Below are positions 5,530-11,762 of a DNA stretch of 12,824 nucleotides, piece by piece. Every line of letters begins with the position of its first letter. The first letter of the stretch is position 1. The notes under the pieces are model-generated. The model saw only the letters and a list, made by a program, of their open reading frames with translations. It did no database searches and was not told the DNA's origin. This stretch comes from Bdellovibrionales bacterium. Its GTDB lineage: Bacteria; Bdellovibrionota; UBA1018; CAIMNF01. The stretch spans positions 1 to 12,824 of the forward strand of contig CANGWP010000057.1 of the NCBI GenBank assembly GCA_947457605.1. Reading direction: 5' to 3'. A program made the translations under genes and the position numbers.

Positions 5530-7140
5530 ATGATCAAGCGAGCCTTTCATGTGGATGATTCGAGCATTTCCCAGAGGTTTGTAAAAGACACCCTACATTT
5601 GGTGGACCCGGGGCTTGAGCTCAGTTGTTTTTCCTCGGCCAAGGATGCAATCGCCAAACTCGAAGCCTTGCCAACGGCTGATCTTCCGGATGTGATCTTC
5701 ACCGATCAGGCCATGCCGGGAATGGACGGGATCGACTTTTTGCGCTGGTTAAAAAGCCATCCCAGATACCATCTTATTCCGGTGATCATGGTATCCGCGG
5801 AATCCGAAGAACATCGAAAAAAAAAGGTGACGGCTCTTGGCGTGTTCCAGTACCTCGAAAAACCCCTGCAGGGTGACCATGTGGTTGTGGCGCTCGAGTC
5901 CGTAGAGCAAAAGCTTTTGCAGGCCAAGGCCGACCGTGAGGCGGAATTGCACCTGACCGAGGAGGTCATGGACCGTATTTCAGAGTGCTCCAAACTTTTG
6001 GCCTCCCTCTCGGAGGAAAGCATGCAGGAAATCAAACGCCACTTGCACACGATCAAGGGCAATGCGTTTTCCTATCAGTACCCGGTGCTCGGTGAGTTCA
6101 TTCATGAGCTCGAGCGGGTGCTCGAAAAGGCCGGGGATTCGGTAAAGAATGGCGACCCGGTTCTTCTGAATCTTCTGAATCTTTCCTTTCAATACATTCG
6201 CGAGCAGGCGCTTGGGATTTTCGAGACCCGTGCGGTCAAGATCGATCAACCGGAGCTCTTCAAGATCCTCCGCGAATTCGGAAAACCGCCCGAGATAAAC
6301 AAAGCGGAGTCGACGGGTCATGGCGCGCATGGAAAATCAGATGCCAAGCCAGCCGCAACGGCAGCGGTGGTGAATGACGGGATTTCAACCCGAATCCAAA
6401 ACGACAAGCTTGACCACCTTCAGGAACAGGTGAAGAAAATCATCCAAACGAAGAACCGTCTCGCCACCTTTGTGCGAAGTCTACGATCTGAATTCCCGGA
6501 TGAAAAATTAACTGAGGATTTGAGCAAGATCCATGAGGAGCTCTCGGAACACTCCGCCCATATGATGGATTTTTTCATCACCCTCCGGGTGGTGCCTCTG
6601 GGAAGGATTCGCGAACTTTTGTCCAGAATTGTTCCGGAAACCAGCCAAAAACTTGCGCGAGAGGTCGAGTATACGCTTGAGCTCGATGAGCAGGACTCCA
6701 TTGACCATGAAGTGCTGAGCCGAATTGAGACGGCCCTGGTGCATACGGTTCGAAATTCGATAGATCACGGCTTTGATGGCAGACCCACCGGAAACAAGAT
6801 TGAGTTCAAGATCACGCGCCCTAAATCCGATCGCTTTGAAATCCTGATCCGCGACAACGGCCATGGAATTCAACCTGAAAAGCTCAAAGAAACCGTGCTC
6901 AAGAAAAAAATCTTCGACAATCAGGCGATCTCGGCACTGACCCCCGAACAAATGCTTCAGCTTGTGTTCTTGGATGGTCTTTCCACCCGGCTTGAGGCCA
7001 CCGAGTTCTCCGGGCGTGGGGTGGGGCTTGGAGCGGTGAAGGCCGAACTCACCCGGATCGGCGGATCCATCGACGTAAAGAGCGAGGTTGGGAAGGGCAC
7101 CGAATTCAGGATCGAGGTGCCGAGGTACTTCAAGCTATGA
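5530..7140 (+). CDS. Hybrid CheA-like histidine kinase: REC-HPt-dimerisation-HATPase, no CheW domain
   Basis: 536 residues from ATG 5530, which starts the protein as MIKRAFHVDDSS, a normal receiver N-terminus. An in-frame ATG at 5374 would add 52 residues encoded mostly by the MITE and is rejected. Receiver domain (about 1-125): D9/D10, phospho-acceptor D59, S89, K111. HPt domain (about 135-240) with phosphorylatable H173 in HTIKGNAFSY. Helical dimerisation region (about 285-385). CheA-type ATPase core: N box H405-TVRNSIDHG with N409, G1 D442-NGHG, G2 G495-RGVGLG. The protein ends right after the ATPase fold, so the P5/CheW-like domain that couples CheA to receptors is absent. Expected role: cytoplasmic ATP-dependent autophosphorylation at H173 and transfer to a receiver, its own or the next gene's. 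It overlaps the next gene by ATGA. The input signal is unknown. Confidence 0.88.
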   Translation: MIKRAFHVDDSSISQRFVKDTLHLVDPGLELSCFSSAKDAIAKLEALPTADLPDVIFTDQAMPGMDGIDFLRWLKSHPRYHLIPVIMVSAESEEHRKKKVTALGVFQYLEKPLQGDHVVVALESVEQKLLQAKADREAELHLTEEVMDRISECSKLLASLSEESMQEIKRHLHTIKGNAFSYQYPVLGEFIHELERVLEKAGDSVKNGDPVLLNLLNLSFQYIREQALGIFETRAVKIDQPELFKILREFGKPPEINKAESTGHGAHGKSDAKPAATAAVVNDGISTRIQNDKLDHLQEQVKKIIQTKNRLATFVRSLRSEFPDEKLTEDLSKIHEELSEHSAHMMDFFITLRVVPLGRIRELLSRIVPETSQKLAREVEYTLELDEQDSIDHEVLSRIETALVHTVRNSIDHGFDGRPTGNKIEFKITRPKSDRFEILIRDNGHGIQPEKLKETVLKKKIFDNQAISALTPEQMLQLVFLDGLSTRLEATEFSGRGVGLGAVKAELTRIGGSIDVKSEVGKGTEFRIEVPRYFKL

Positions 7141-7550
7141 AGCCGCTCAGAATCCTTCTTGTGGATGACTCCCAAAGCATTCGCTCCCTTCTTCGGTCCT
7201 TCATCGAGGATGAGTTCAATGCGGAAGTTTACGAGGCGGCGGATGGAGAGGCTGCCGAACACGTTCTCCAGGAGCAAAATGTTCTGATGGAAGCGATTGA
7301 CATCGTGTTCTTGGATTGGATGATGCCAAAGCTCTCGGGCTATGGTCTTTTGAAGCGAATCCGAAGCGCCGGTGGTTTCTTCAAGCAGCCATCCGTCGTG
7401 ATGCTTACGGCGGAAACATATTTTGATCAGATTGAAGCGTGCATGAAATTCCGGGTTTCAAAATACATCACAAAGCCTTTTTCGAATGAGGAGATCAGGC
7501 TTGCGATCGAGGAGATCCTCGAGGACCCGGGAGGCAAACGTGCCGTTTGA
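7137..7550 (+). CDS. CheY-like single-domain response regulator
   Basis: 137 residues, consisting only of a receiver domain. Key residues are present: acidic pair D10/D11 (LLVDDSQSIR), phospho-acceptor D60 (VFLDWMMP), T91 (VMLTAET) and K113 (ITKPFS). There is no output domain, so it probably acts by binding a partner protein when phosphorylated, as CheY does, or serves as a phosphate sink. Its ATG overlaps the kinase stop (ATGA, 7137-7140), which implies translational coupling. The upstream kinase is the natural donor and the downstream CheX-containing protein the natural phosphatase. The target is not identifiable from the sequence; the converging motor operon is one candidate. Confidence 0.93.
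   Translation: MKPLRILLVDDSQSIRSLLRSFIEDEFNAEVYEAADGEAAEHVLQEQNVLMEAIDIVFLDWMMPKLSGYGLLKRIRSAGGFFKQPSVVMLTAETYFDQIEACMKFRVSKYITKPFSNEEIRLAIEEILEDPGGKRAV
7529..7534 (+). promoter_or_regulatory. Shine-Dalgarno fixing the GTG start at 7540
   Basis: gggagg lies 5 bases before GTG 7540, inside the end of the receiver gene. It favours this start over the in-frame ATG at 7486, whose extra residues are an Arg/Ser-rich shadow of the receiver reading frame. Confidence 0.75.
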
Positions 7551-8388
7551 GTGGGTAAGGCAGAACGATCATCTGGTTCTGAAACTCTCGGGCGATTGCA
7601 CGGGAGATGAAAAGCCATCTCCTTTGGATGGATTTCAAAAAGAGCAAATGGATTCTGGGCTAAAGCTTTTGATTGTCCAGTGCGTGGATTGTGGGCACAT
7701 TTCCGGGAATTTTCTGCGCGAGCTTTTGGCAATTTATAAAAGGCTAAAGTCGGTGAACGGCCAGATGAGGCTTGTCGGAGCGAACGAGTCTGTCCAAGGC
7801 TTTTTGAAAACCAATGGTGTCGACCGGGTTCTCATCAACAAGCTCAGTCTTCGTGGTGCGCTTTCGGATTTTGGCCTTGTGAAAACGAAAGACATTGATG
7901 TGAATTTCATCAATCCTTTTCTGAACGCCACAGTGAAGGTTTTCAAGATTCAGTGTTTCATCCAGCTAAAGGCCCAAAAGCCGTTTTTGAAGGGCGCTGC
8001 CGACCCGGCACTTTTGGGTGATGTGAGCGGCATCATTTCCATCACCTCCGAGACCTTTGCGGGGACTCTGGCGATCAGCATGTCCGAGAAGATTTTTCTC
8101 AATATCGTGAAAAACATGCTGGGCGAAGAAGCTCCGGCGATCAGCGAGGGCAATGTGGATCTCGTCGGAGAGCTTGCAAACATGATTCTCGGACAAGCAA
8201 AGGTGGAGCTTGGCTCTCTTGGCTACCGTGTCGAGATGGCTCTTCCTTCGTGTGTTTGGGGGAAGGAGCACAAGATCAAGCACTTCGGAAGCGGCAAGTG
8301 CATGGTTCTTCCCTTTGAAACCGAATGGGGAATGATCTATTCCGAAATCATGGCTCAGATCGTGGCTACTGAAAGCAAAGCCGCTTGA
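7540..8388 (+). CDS. STAS-CheX fusion: CheC/CheX-family phosphatase with an N-terminal STAS domain
   Basis: 282 residues from GTG 7540, overlapping the receiver gene by 11 bases. The N-terminal ~110 residues resemble a STAS domain: a beta strand with HLVLKLSGD, LLIVQCVDCGHISGNFL at the usual Ser-containing switch loop, then YKRLKSVNGQMRLVG. From about residue 125 the sequence resembles CheX: INPFLNATVKVF, GIISI, and the catalytic-type E-x-x-N motif E211-LAN214 in VGELANMILGQ. CheC/CheX/FliY enzymes use this Glu and Asn to dephosphorylate CheY-P. The likely role is to end the signal of the preceding receiver, perhaps with STAS-mediated partner binding. Only one E-x-x-N motif is visible, as in CheX rather than CheC. 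The stop directly abuts the stop of the converging ExbD gene, with no terminator between them. Confidence 0.82.
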   Translation: MPFEWVRQNDHLVLKLSGDCTGDEKPSPLDGFQKEQMDSGLKLLIVQCVDCGHISGNFLRELLAIYKRLKSVNGQMRLVGANESVQGFLKTNGVDRVLINKLSLRGALSDFGLVKTKDIDVNFINPFLNATVKVFKIQCFIQLKAQKPFLKGAADPALLGDVSGIISITSETFAGTLAISMSEKIFLNIVKNMLGEEAPAISEGNVDLVGELANMILGQAKVELGSLGYRVEMALPSCVWGKEHKIKHFGSGKCMVLPFETEWGMIYSEIMAQIVATESKAA

Positions 8389-8964
8389 TCATTGATCCAG
8401 TCGGGTCGCAAGCAGACGGAACGTCCTGAACTCAGCCGCACCCGCGGTATACATGATTTTTCTGAGAGTATCGTATTTGACGCGTTTGTCTGCCTGAATG
8501 GCAAGAATCCCGTCAAAGGGAAGAGGATTCCCTTTTTCATCCCGCGCCGGGGATTTCTGGCGGAGCACTTCCGCCTTTTCCCGGGCTTTGGTCAGTGCAT
8601 CGTAGAGCGCTGCGATCAGCATGTTTCCTTCGGTAAGGTCACTGGGTTTGAAGGAATAGGTTGCCTGGGAGCTTGAGATAGAGTCCGGGGTCTGCAGAAA
8701 CTCGACAACCCGCACGTCTTCAAAGGTGATTGCTTCGGGGGTCACAATCAGGTGCAGGGAGTCCGGTGGAAGTTCGGGACTCTTCGAGATTGGAAGTTGG
8801 ATTCCAGGAACCGAGGAGAAGGAGTTGGTGCTCGTAGAATAACTTTTCAGCAAGAACACAAGGATGATCACCAGAATGTCCATCATCGATGTCAGCTGAA
8901 GTTCAAAGTCCTTGTGGATTTTACGTCGAACTCTTCGATGCCGGATGGAACGATGGGCTGGCAC
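8389..8964 (-). CDS. ExbD/TolR-family motor protein (second copy)
   Basis: 191 residues: a short basic cytoplasmic N-terminus, one membrane segment (about 24-41, TSMMDILVIILVFLLKSY) and a periplasmic domain ending in LRKIMYTAGAAEFRTFRLL, typical of ExbD/TolR. D29 in MMDILV corresponds to the essential membrane aspartate that carries protons. Start is GTG at 8964, chosen because ggagga precedes it at good spacing; its first base is the last base of the preceding gene's TAG (TAGTG overlap). The central insertion (about residues 90-150, with a DALTKAREKAEVLRQK helix) makes it longer than the ~140-residue classical ExbD. It presumably forms a stator complex with the ExbB-like protein from the same operon. 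No TonB, TolA or Pal gene is nearby. Confidence 0.88.
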   Translation of the reverse strand: MPAHRSIRHRRVRRKIHKDFELQLTSMMDILVIILVFLLKSYSTSTNSFSSVPGIQLPISKSPELPPDSLHLIVTPEAITFEDVRVVEFLQTPDSISSSQATYSFKPSDLTEGNMLIAALYDALTKAREKAEVLRQKSPARDEKGNPLPFDGILAIQADKRVKYDTLRKIMYTAGAAEFRTFRLLATRLDQ

Positions 8965-9512
8965 TATTCATCTCCTCCCAAAAGATTCCCAAAGATGGTG
9001 TCTGGAAAGAGCTTTTGAACCTGTTCCTGAATTCCGGTCTTTTCGTTTTTCACGGTTATCAGAGGGTCGGTTTTCTCGAGATTTCTGGCAGCATCAAGTA
9101 CGGTCACGATCTGGTCGTAGGAGGTGGAGGCCTTCGGGACGATGATGATCTTGTCTTCAGTCGGAAACTTCGATTTCACTTCAATCAGTTTTTCGTGAAG
9201 TTTCAGAATGTCGATGCCGCCATCGGCAAGGTGGGGGATCGAAATCTGTGGAATCAGCTCAAAAGGACTCCACACGAGTACATCCTTGTCGCCAATCGAC
9301 AAAGTGAGCTGCAGTGGGCGATCCTTCATCTGAATCTGATTTGCCTCGTTGCTCACGATCGGAAGCGGGGATTCGATCATGGTCAGGGACAAGAATGCCA
9401 TGGTGTACATCAGGAACGAAATCATCGTCACCAGGGCATCCAGCATGGGAACCAGATTGATCTGGATCTCATGGGGTTGAGAGTGTCTCCGCGTGGAGGG
9501 CCGCTTTAGCAT
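8964..9512 (-). CDS. ExbD/TolR-family motor protein (first copy)
   Basis: 182 residues with the same architecture as its neighbour: basic N-terminus, membrane segment (about 18-45, NLVPMLDALVTMISFLMYTM) and a periplasmic domain containing DKIIIVPKASTSYDQIVTVLD. The proton-carrying aspartate is D25. Sequence identity to the other ExbD looks low beyond the family pattern, so this is an old divergence and the two subunits probably have different roles. The start is ATG 9512. An aaggg Shine-Dalgarno overlaps the stop codon of the ExbB-like gene 9 bases upstream, indicating coupled translation. Confidence 0.88.
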   Translation of the reverse strand: MLKRPSTRRHSQPHEIQINLVPMLDALVTMISFLMYTMAFLSLTMIESPLPIVSNEANQIQMKDRPLQLTLSIGDKDVLVWSPFELIPQISIPHLADGGIDILKLHEKLIEVKSKFPTEDKIIIVPKASTSYDQIVTVLDAARNLEKTDPLITVKNEKTGIQEQVQKLFPDTIFGNLLGGDE

Positions 9513-9521
9513 TGCACGCCC

Positions 9522-10184
9522 TTACTTCTCGGAAGAGTGGGACACTTTGCGGGCAGAAAGAAGATCAAGGAGTTTCACGCTGTGCTCATCAATGTCGGAT
9601 ACGATTCGAGCAGCCTTCGAGGACAGCACCGAGTGGCAGACCATGGTGGCAATCGCCACCACAAGACCGAAGGCAGTAGCGAACATCGCCTCTGAAATCC
9701 CGGCAGAAAGCAAGGCCTGTCTCTGTGCTGGGTCCGCATTGGCGATCGCGCCGAAGGATCGGATCAGCCCCGCGATCGTTCCGAGGAGACCGAGAAGAGT
9801 TGCAACGTTTGCGATGAGCGCAAGGTAAGGAAGATTTCGCTCCAGTTGGGGGATCATCTCAAGCGATGCGGCATCGAGGGCGTTTTGAATTTGTTCTTCC
9901 GACCGGGATGCACGCATGAGGCCTGCTTTGATGACTTTCGGGAGCGCCGCGTTTCTGGTTCCATTGCAAACACGGAGTGCTCCGTCGAGATCGTTGTTCA
10001 GAAGGTAGCTTTGAATCTCGGCCATGAAGGAGCGTCCATTGATGTTCAGCTGTACGAAAAGTCTGAGAAACCGTTCGATGATGAAGGCAATGGCGACTGC
10101 CATGGTGATGGCGATCAGCGCGGTCGAAAATCCGCCATTTTGAAGGGCCGTGATCATGTTCAGGCTGTGGACTTGTGTTTCCAT
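9522..10184 (-). CDS. MotA/TolQ/ExbB-family proton channel protein
   Basis: 220 residues with three membrane segments (about 20-38, 119-141 and 161-184) and a cytoplasmic domain between the first two. The family motifs are clear: IANVATLLGLLGTIAGLI in segment 2 and GISEAMFATAFGLVVAIAT in segment 3. Such proteins form a pentamer around ExbD/TolR/MotB-type subunits and convert proton flow into work in the inner membrane. The start ATG has gggagag upstream and a fair promoter 40-75 bases before it. One such gene plus two ExbD genes matches the subunit set of AglR/AglQ/AglS, the Myxococcus gliding motor. TonB- or Tol-type function cannot be excluded from sequence alone. Confidence 0.92.
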   Translation of the reverse strand: METQVHSLNMITALQNGGFSTALIAITMAVAIAFIIERFLRLFVQLNINGRSFMAEIQSYLLNNDLDGALRVCNGTRNAALPKVIKAGLMRASRSEEQIQNALDAASLEMIPQLERNLPYLALIANVATLLGLLGTIAGLIRSFGAIANADPAQRQALLSAGISEAMFATAFGLVVAIATMVCHSVLSSKAARIVSDIDEHSVKLLDLLSARKVSHSSEK

Positions 10185-10230
10185 TTCTTCTCTCCCTTGG
10201 GAATCCGCGATTCCGATTTCAGCGAGGGCG

Positions 10231-10260
10231 AAGATACAGGGAATTCCTGAAAAAGATCAA
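10231..10260 (-). promoter_or_regulatory. Putative sigma-70 promoter of the exbB-exbD-exbD operon
   Basis: On the minus strand, TTGATC (10255-10260) and TATCTT (10231-10236) are separated by 18 bases. The predicted 5' leader is about 40 bases. It lies between the thioredoxin terminator and the ExbB start, so the motor operon appears to be transcribed independently. Confidence 0.5.
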
Positions 10261-10270
10261 TGCTTAAAAC

Positions 10271-10303
10271 AAAAAAAGGACCCGGGATTGGGCTCCCGGA
10301 TCC
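10271..10303 (-). terminator. Intrinsic terminator of the thioredoxin gene
   Basis: On the minus strand, ggatccggga-gcccaa-tcccgggtcc forms a 10-bp stem with one T-G wobble and a 6-base loop, followed by seven T. It sits about 44 bases after the thioredoxin stop. It is the strongest terminator in the window. Confidence 0.9.
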
Positions 10304-10346
10304 TTTGATCAACGAAAATCGTTTCAAGAGGAGAGCGCTCTTTGGC

Positions 10347-10679
10347 TTAAAGATGCTTGGTGATGGCGGCGACGAAGCTGTCTTTTGGCTGGTTGCCCAC
10401 CAACTGGTCTACCACCTGGCCGTTTTTCACGAGCATCACGGTTGGAATGCCGCGGACCTTGAACTTTTGTGCAGAATCGGGATTTTCATCGACGTTCAGC
10501 TTATAAACCTTAACTTTTCCCTGGTACTCGTCCGCAAGGGCGTCGAGCGTCGGGGCGAGAGCCCGGCATGGTCCACACCATTCCGCCCAGAAATCCACCA
10601 GGGTCAACTCGGTGTTTTTCAGGACTTCGGTTTCAAGGTTTGAATCGGTCGCCGTTAAAACATTTTTTGAATTCGCCAT
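10347..10679 (-). CDS. trxA: Thioredoxin
   Basis: 110 residues, the usual length for a single-domain thioredoxin. The redox motif W34-C35-G-P-C38 lies in LVDFWAEWCGPCRALAP. The buried Asp (D29) and the cis-proline loop RGIPTVMLVKNG are also present. There is no signal peptide, so the protein is cytoplasmic. It reduces protein disulfides and supplies ribonucleotide reductase and peroxiredoxins, using thioredoxin reductase encoded elsewhere. It is transcribed alone, divergent from gmhA across 47 bases, and ends at a strong terminator. No Shine-Dalgarno is visible before ATG 10679, so the message may be leaderless. Confidence 0.97.
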   Translation of the reverse strand: MANSKNVLTATDSNLETEVLKNTELTLVDFWAEWCGPCRALAPTLDALADEYQGKVKVYKLNVDENPDSAQKFKVRGIPTVMLVKNGQVVDQLVGNQPKDSFVAAITKHL

Positions 10680-10685
10680 GGAAGT

Positions 10686-10714
10686 AGCGTACCACTAAAC
10701 GGTCAGAGTTCCAA
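10686..10714 (-). promoter_or_regulatory. Tentative thioredoxin promoter
   Basis: Minus-strand TTGGAA (10709-10714) and a weak -10 TACGCT (10686-10691), 17 bases apart. The start of transcription would fall at about 10679, the A of the ATG, which fits the lack of a ribosome binding site. The -10 match is poor. Confidence 0.3.
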
Positions 10715-10726
10715 TAGAGAGGCTTG

Positions 10727-11332
10727 ATGGAGGCTTCAAGAAAAGCAATGGATTCGATTCAACAGTATTTGAAAGAAACGTTCGAAGAGTCGCTGGTCGC
10801 GAAAAGGAAGTTTTTCGAAGACAATCGCGACAATTTGGTTCGTGCCTGCGAGGTGATTTCCACTGCGATTCGGCAAGGAAACAAGCTCATGATCTGCGGG
10901 AATGGCGGGTCTGCCGCGGATGCCCAGCACATGGCGGCCGAGATGGTGGGTCGGATGCTGATCGAACGAAATCCCCTTCCGGCGATGGCCTTGACCACGG
11001 ATACCTCGAACCTGACAGCGATTGCGAACGATTACTCGTACGATGTCGTGTTTGAGAAACAGGTGCAGGGCCTCGGCCGCGCAGGCGATGTATTGCTTGG
11101 AATTTCCACCTCGGGGAACTCAAAGAACGTGATACGGGCAGCAGAGGCTGCGAAAGCAAAGGGGATCAAGGTGGTTTCGATGACTGGAGGCACCGGTGGA
11201 CGACTTCGTGATCTTTCGGATGTGAACCTCAACGTTGAGCTTGGAAAAAACTCGAGCCGGGTTCAGGAAACCCACATTTTCATTGTCCATTCCCTGGTTG
11301 ATCTGATGGATCGTTTTTTTCTAAAGGGGTGA
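10727..11332 (+). CDS. gmhA: Sedoheptulose-7-phosphate isomerase (GmhA)
   Basis: 201 residues from ATG 10727, with gagagg 4-5 bases upstream. A TTG at 10724 and an ATG at 10748 are alternative starts, and the latter would be closer to the 192-residue E. coli protein. SIS-domain enzyme converting sedoheptulose 7-phosphate to D-glycero-D-manno-heptose 7-phosphate, the first step of ADP-heptose synthesis for the LPS inner core. Visible features: CGNGGSAADAQH phosphate loop, LLGISTSGNS second sugar-phosphate loop, and all four residues matching E. coli H61, E65, Q172 and H180 (here H68, E72, Q180, H188). It heads a compact + operon with an RDD protein and polA. The other heptose genes are not in the window. 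Confidence 0.93.
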   Translation: MEASRKAMDSIQQYLKETFEESLVAKRKFFEDNRDNLVRACEVISTAIRQGNKLMICGNGGSAADAQHMAAEMVGRMLIERNPLPAMALTTDTSNLTAIANDYSYDVVFEKQVQGLGRAGDVLLGISTSGNSKNVIRAAEAAKAKGIKVVSMTGGTGGRLRDLSDVNLNVELGKNSSRVQETHIFIVHSLVDLMDRFFLKG

Positions 11333-11336
11333 AACC

Positions 11337-11762
11337 TTGAATCTTGCGAATCTACAATCAAGGCTCTTCGCCAAATTCACCGATCTTCTGGTGGTGGTTG
11401 TGCTGGGTCTGATGGTTCGCGGTGGAATCGGTGCGCTGCTTGGTTTTTTCTACTCCCTGGTGGCGGACGGATTGCCCTTTGAAAAATTTCAGGGTCAGAG
11501 TCTTGGAAAGAAGCTTCTTGGAATCCGGGTGGTGGGTCAGGGTGATAAACCCATCGGGCTCAAGGCATCTGTGATCCGGAACATCCCGGTGGGACTTGTG
11601 ACTCTCTTGATGGTGGTACCGTTTTGGGGCTGGATTTTGAGTTTCTTGGTTGGGATTCCCCTTGGCTTGATAGAGCTCAGTCTCATTGCGCGCGCCAAGG
11701 AACGCCAACGTTTGGGGGATGTCATGGCAGAGACGATCGTGATCCGGAATGAAGTGAAATGA
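11337..11762 (+). CDS. RDD-family integral membrane protein
   Basis: 141 residues from a TTG start at 11337, chosen because aaggggt lies at good spacing inside the gmhA end and no ATG fits. Family features: R9 and D16 in the first hydrophobic segment (SRLFAKFTDLLVVVVLG), the signature GQSLGKKLLGIRVVG (53-67), a hydrophobic stretch near 84-118, and the C-terminal RQRLGDVMAETIVI with D128. RDD proteins are inner-membrane proteins; some are linked to ion transport, but the function of most is unknown. It lies 4 bases after gmhA, and its TGA overlaps the polA ATG as ATGA, so translation is probably coupled. Confidence 0.85.
   Translation: MNLANLQSRLFAKFTDLLVVVVLGLMVRGGIGALLGFFYSLVADGLPFEKFQGQSLGKKLLGIRVVGQGDKPIGLKASVIRNIPVGLVTLLMVVPFWGWILSFLVGIPLGLIELSLIARAKERQRLGDVMAETIVIRNEVK

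Noticed and set aside
7486..7539. ATG 7486 as the start of the STAS-CheX gene
   Set aside because: The first 18 residues are Arg/Ser-rich and overlap the receiver gene out of frame. GTG 7540 has a strong gggagg at correct spacing.
8380..8400. Bidirectional terminator between the converging operons
   Set aside because: Only a short tgatca palindrome is present; there is no GC-rich stem and no T-tract on either strand.
8889..9509. 206-codon plus-strand open frame as a gene
   Set aside because: It is antisense to two clear ExbD genes, has no recognisable domain and no supporting start signals.
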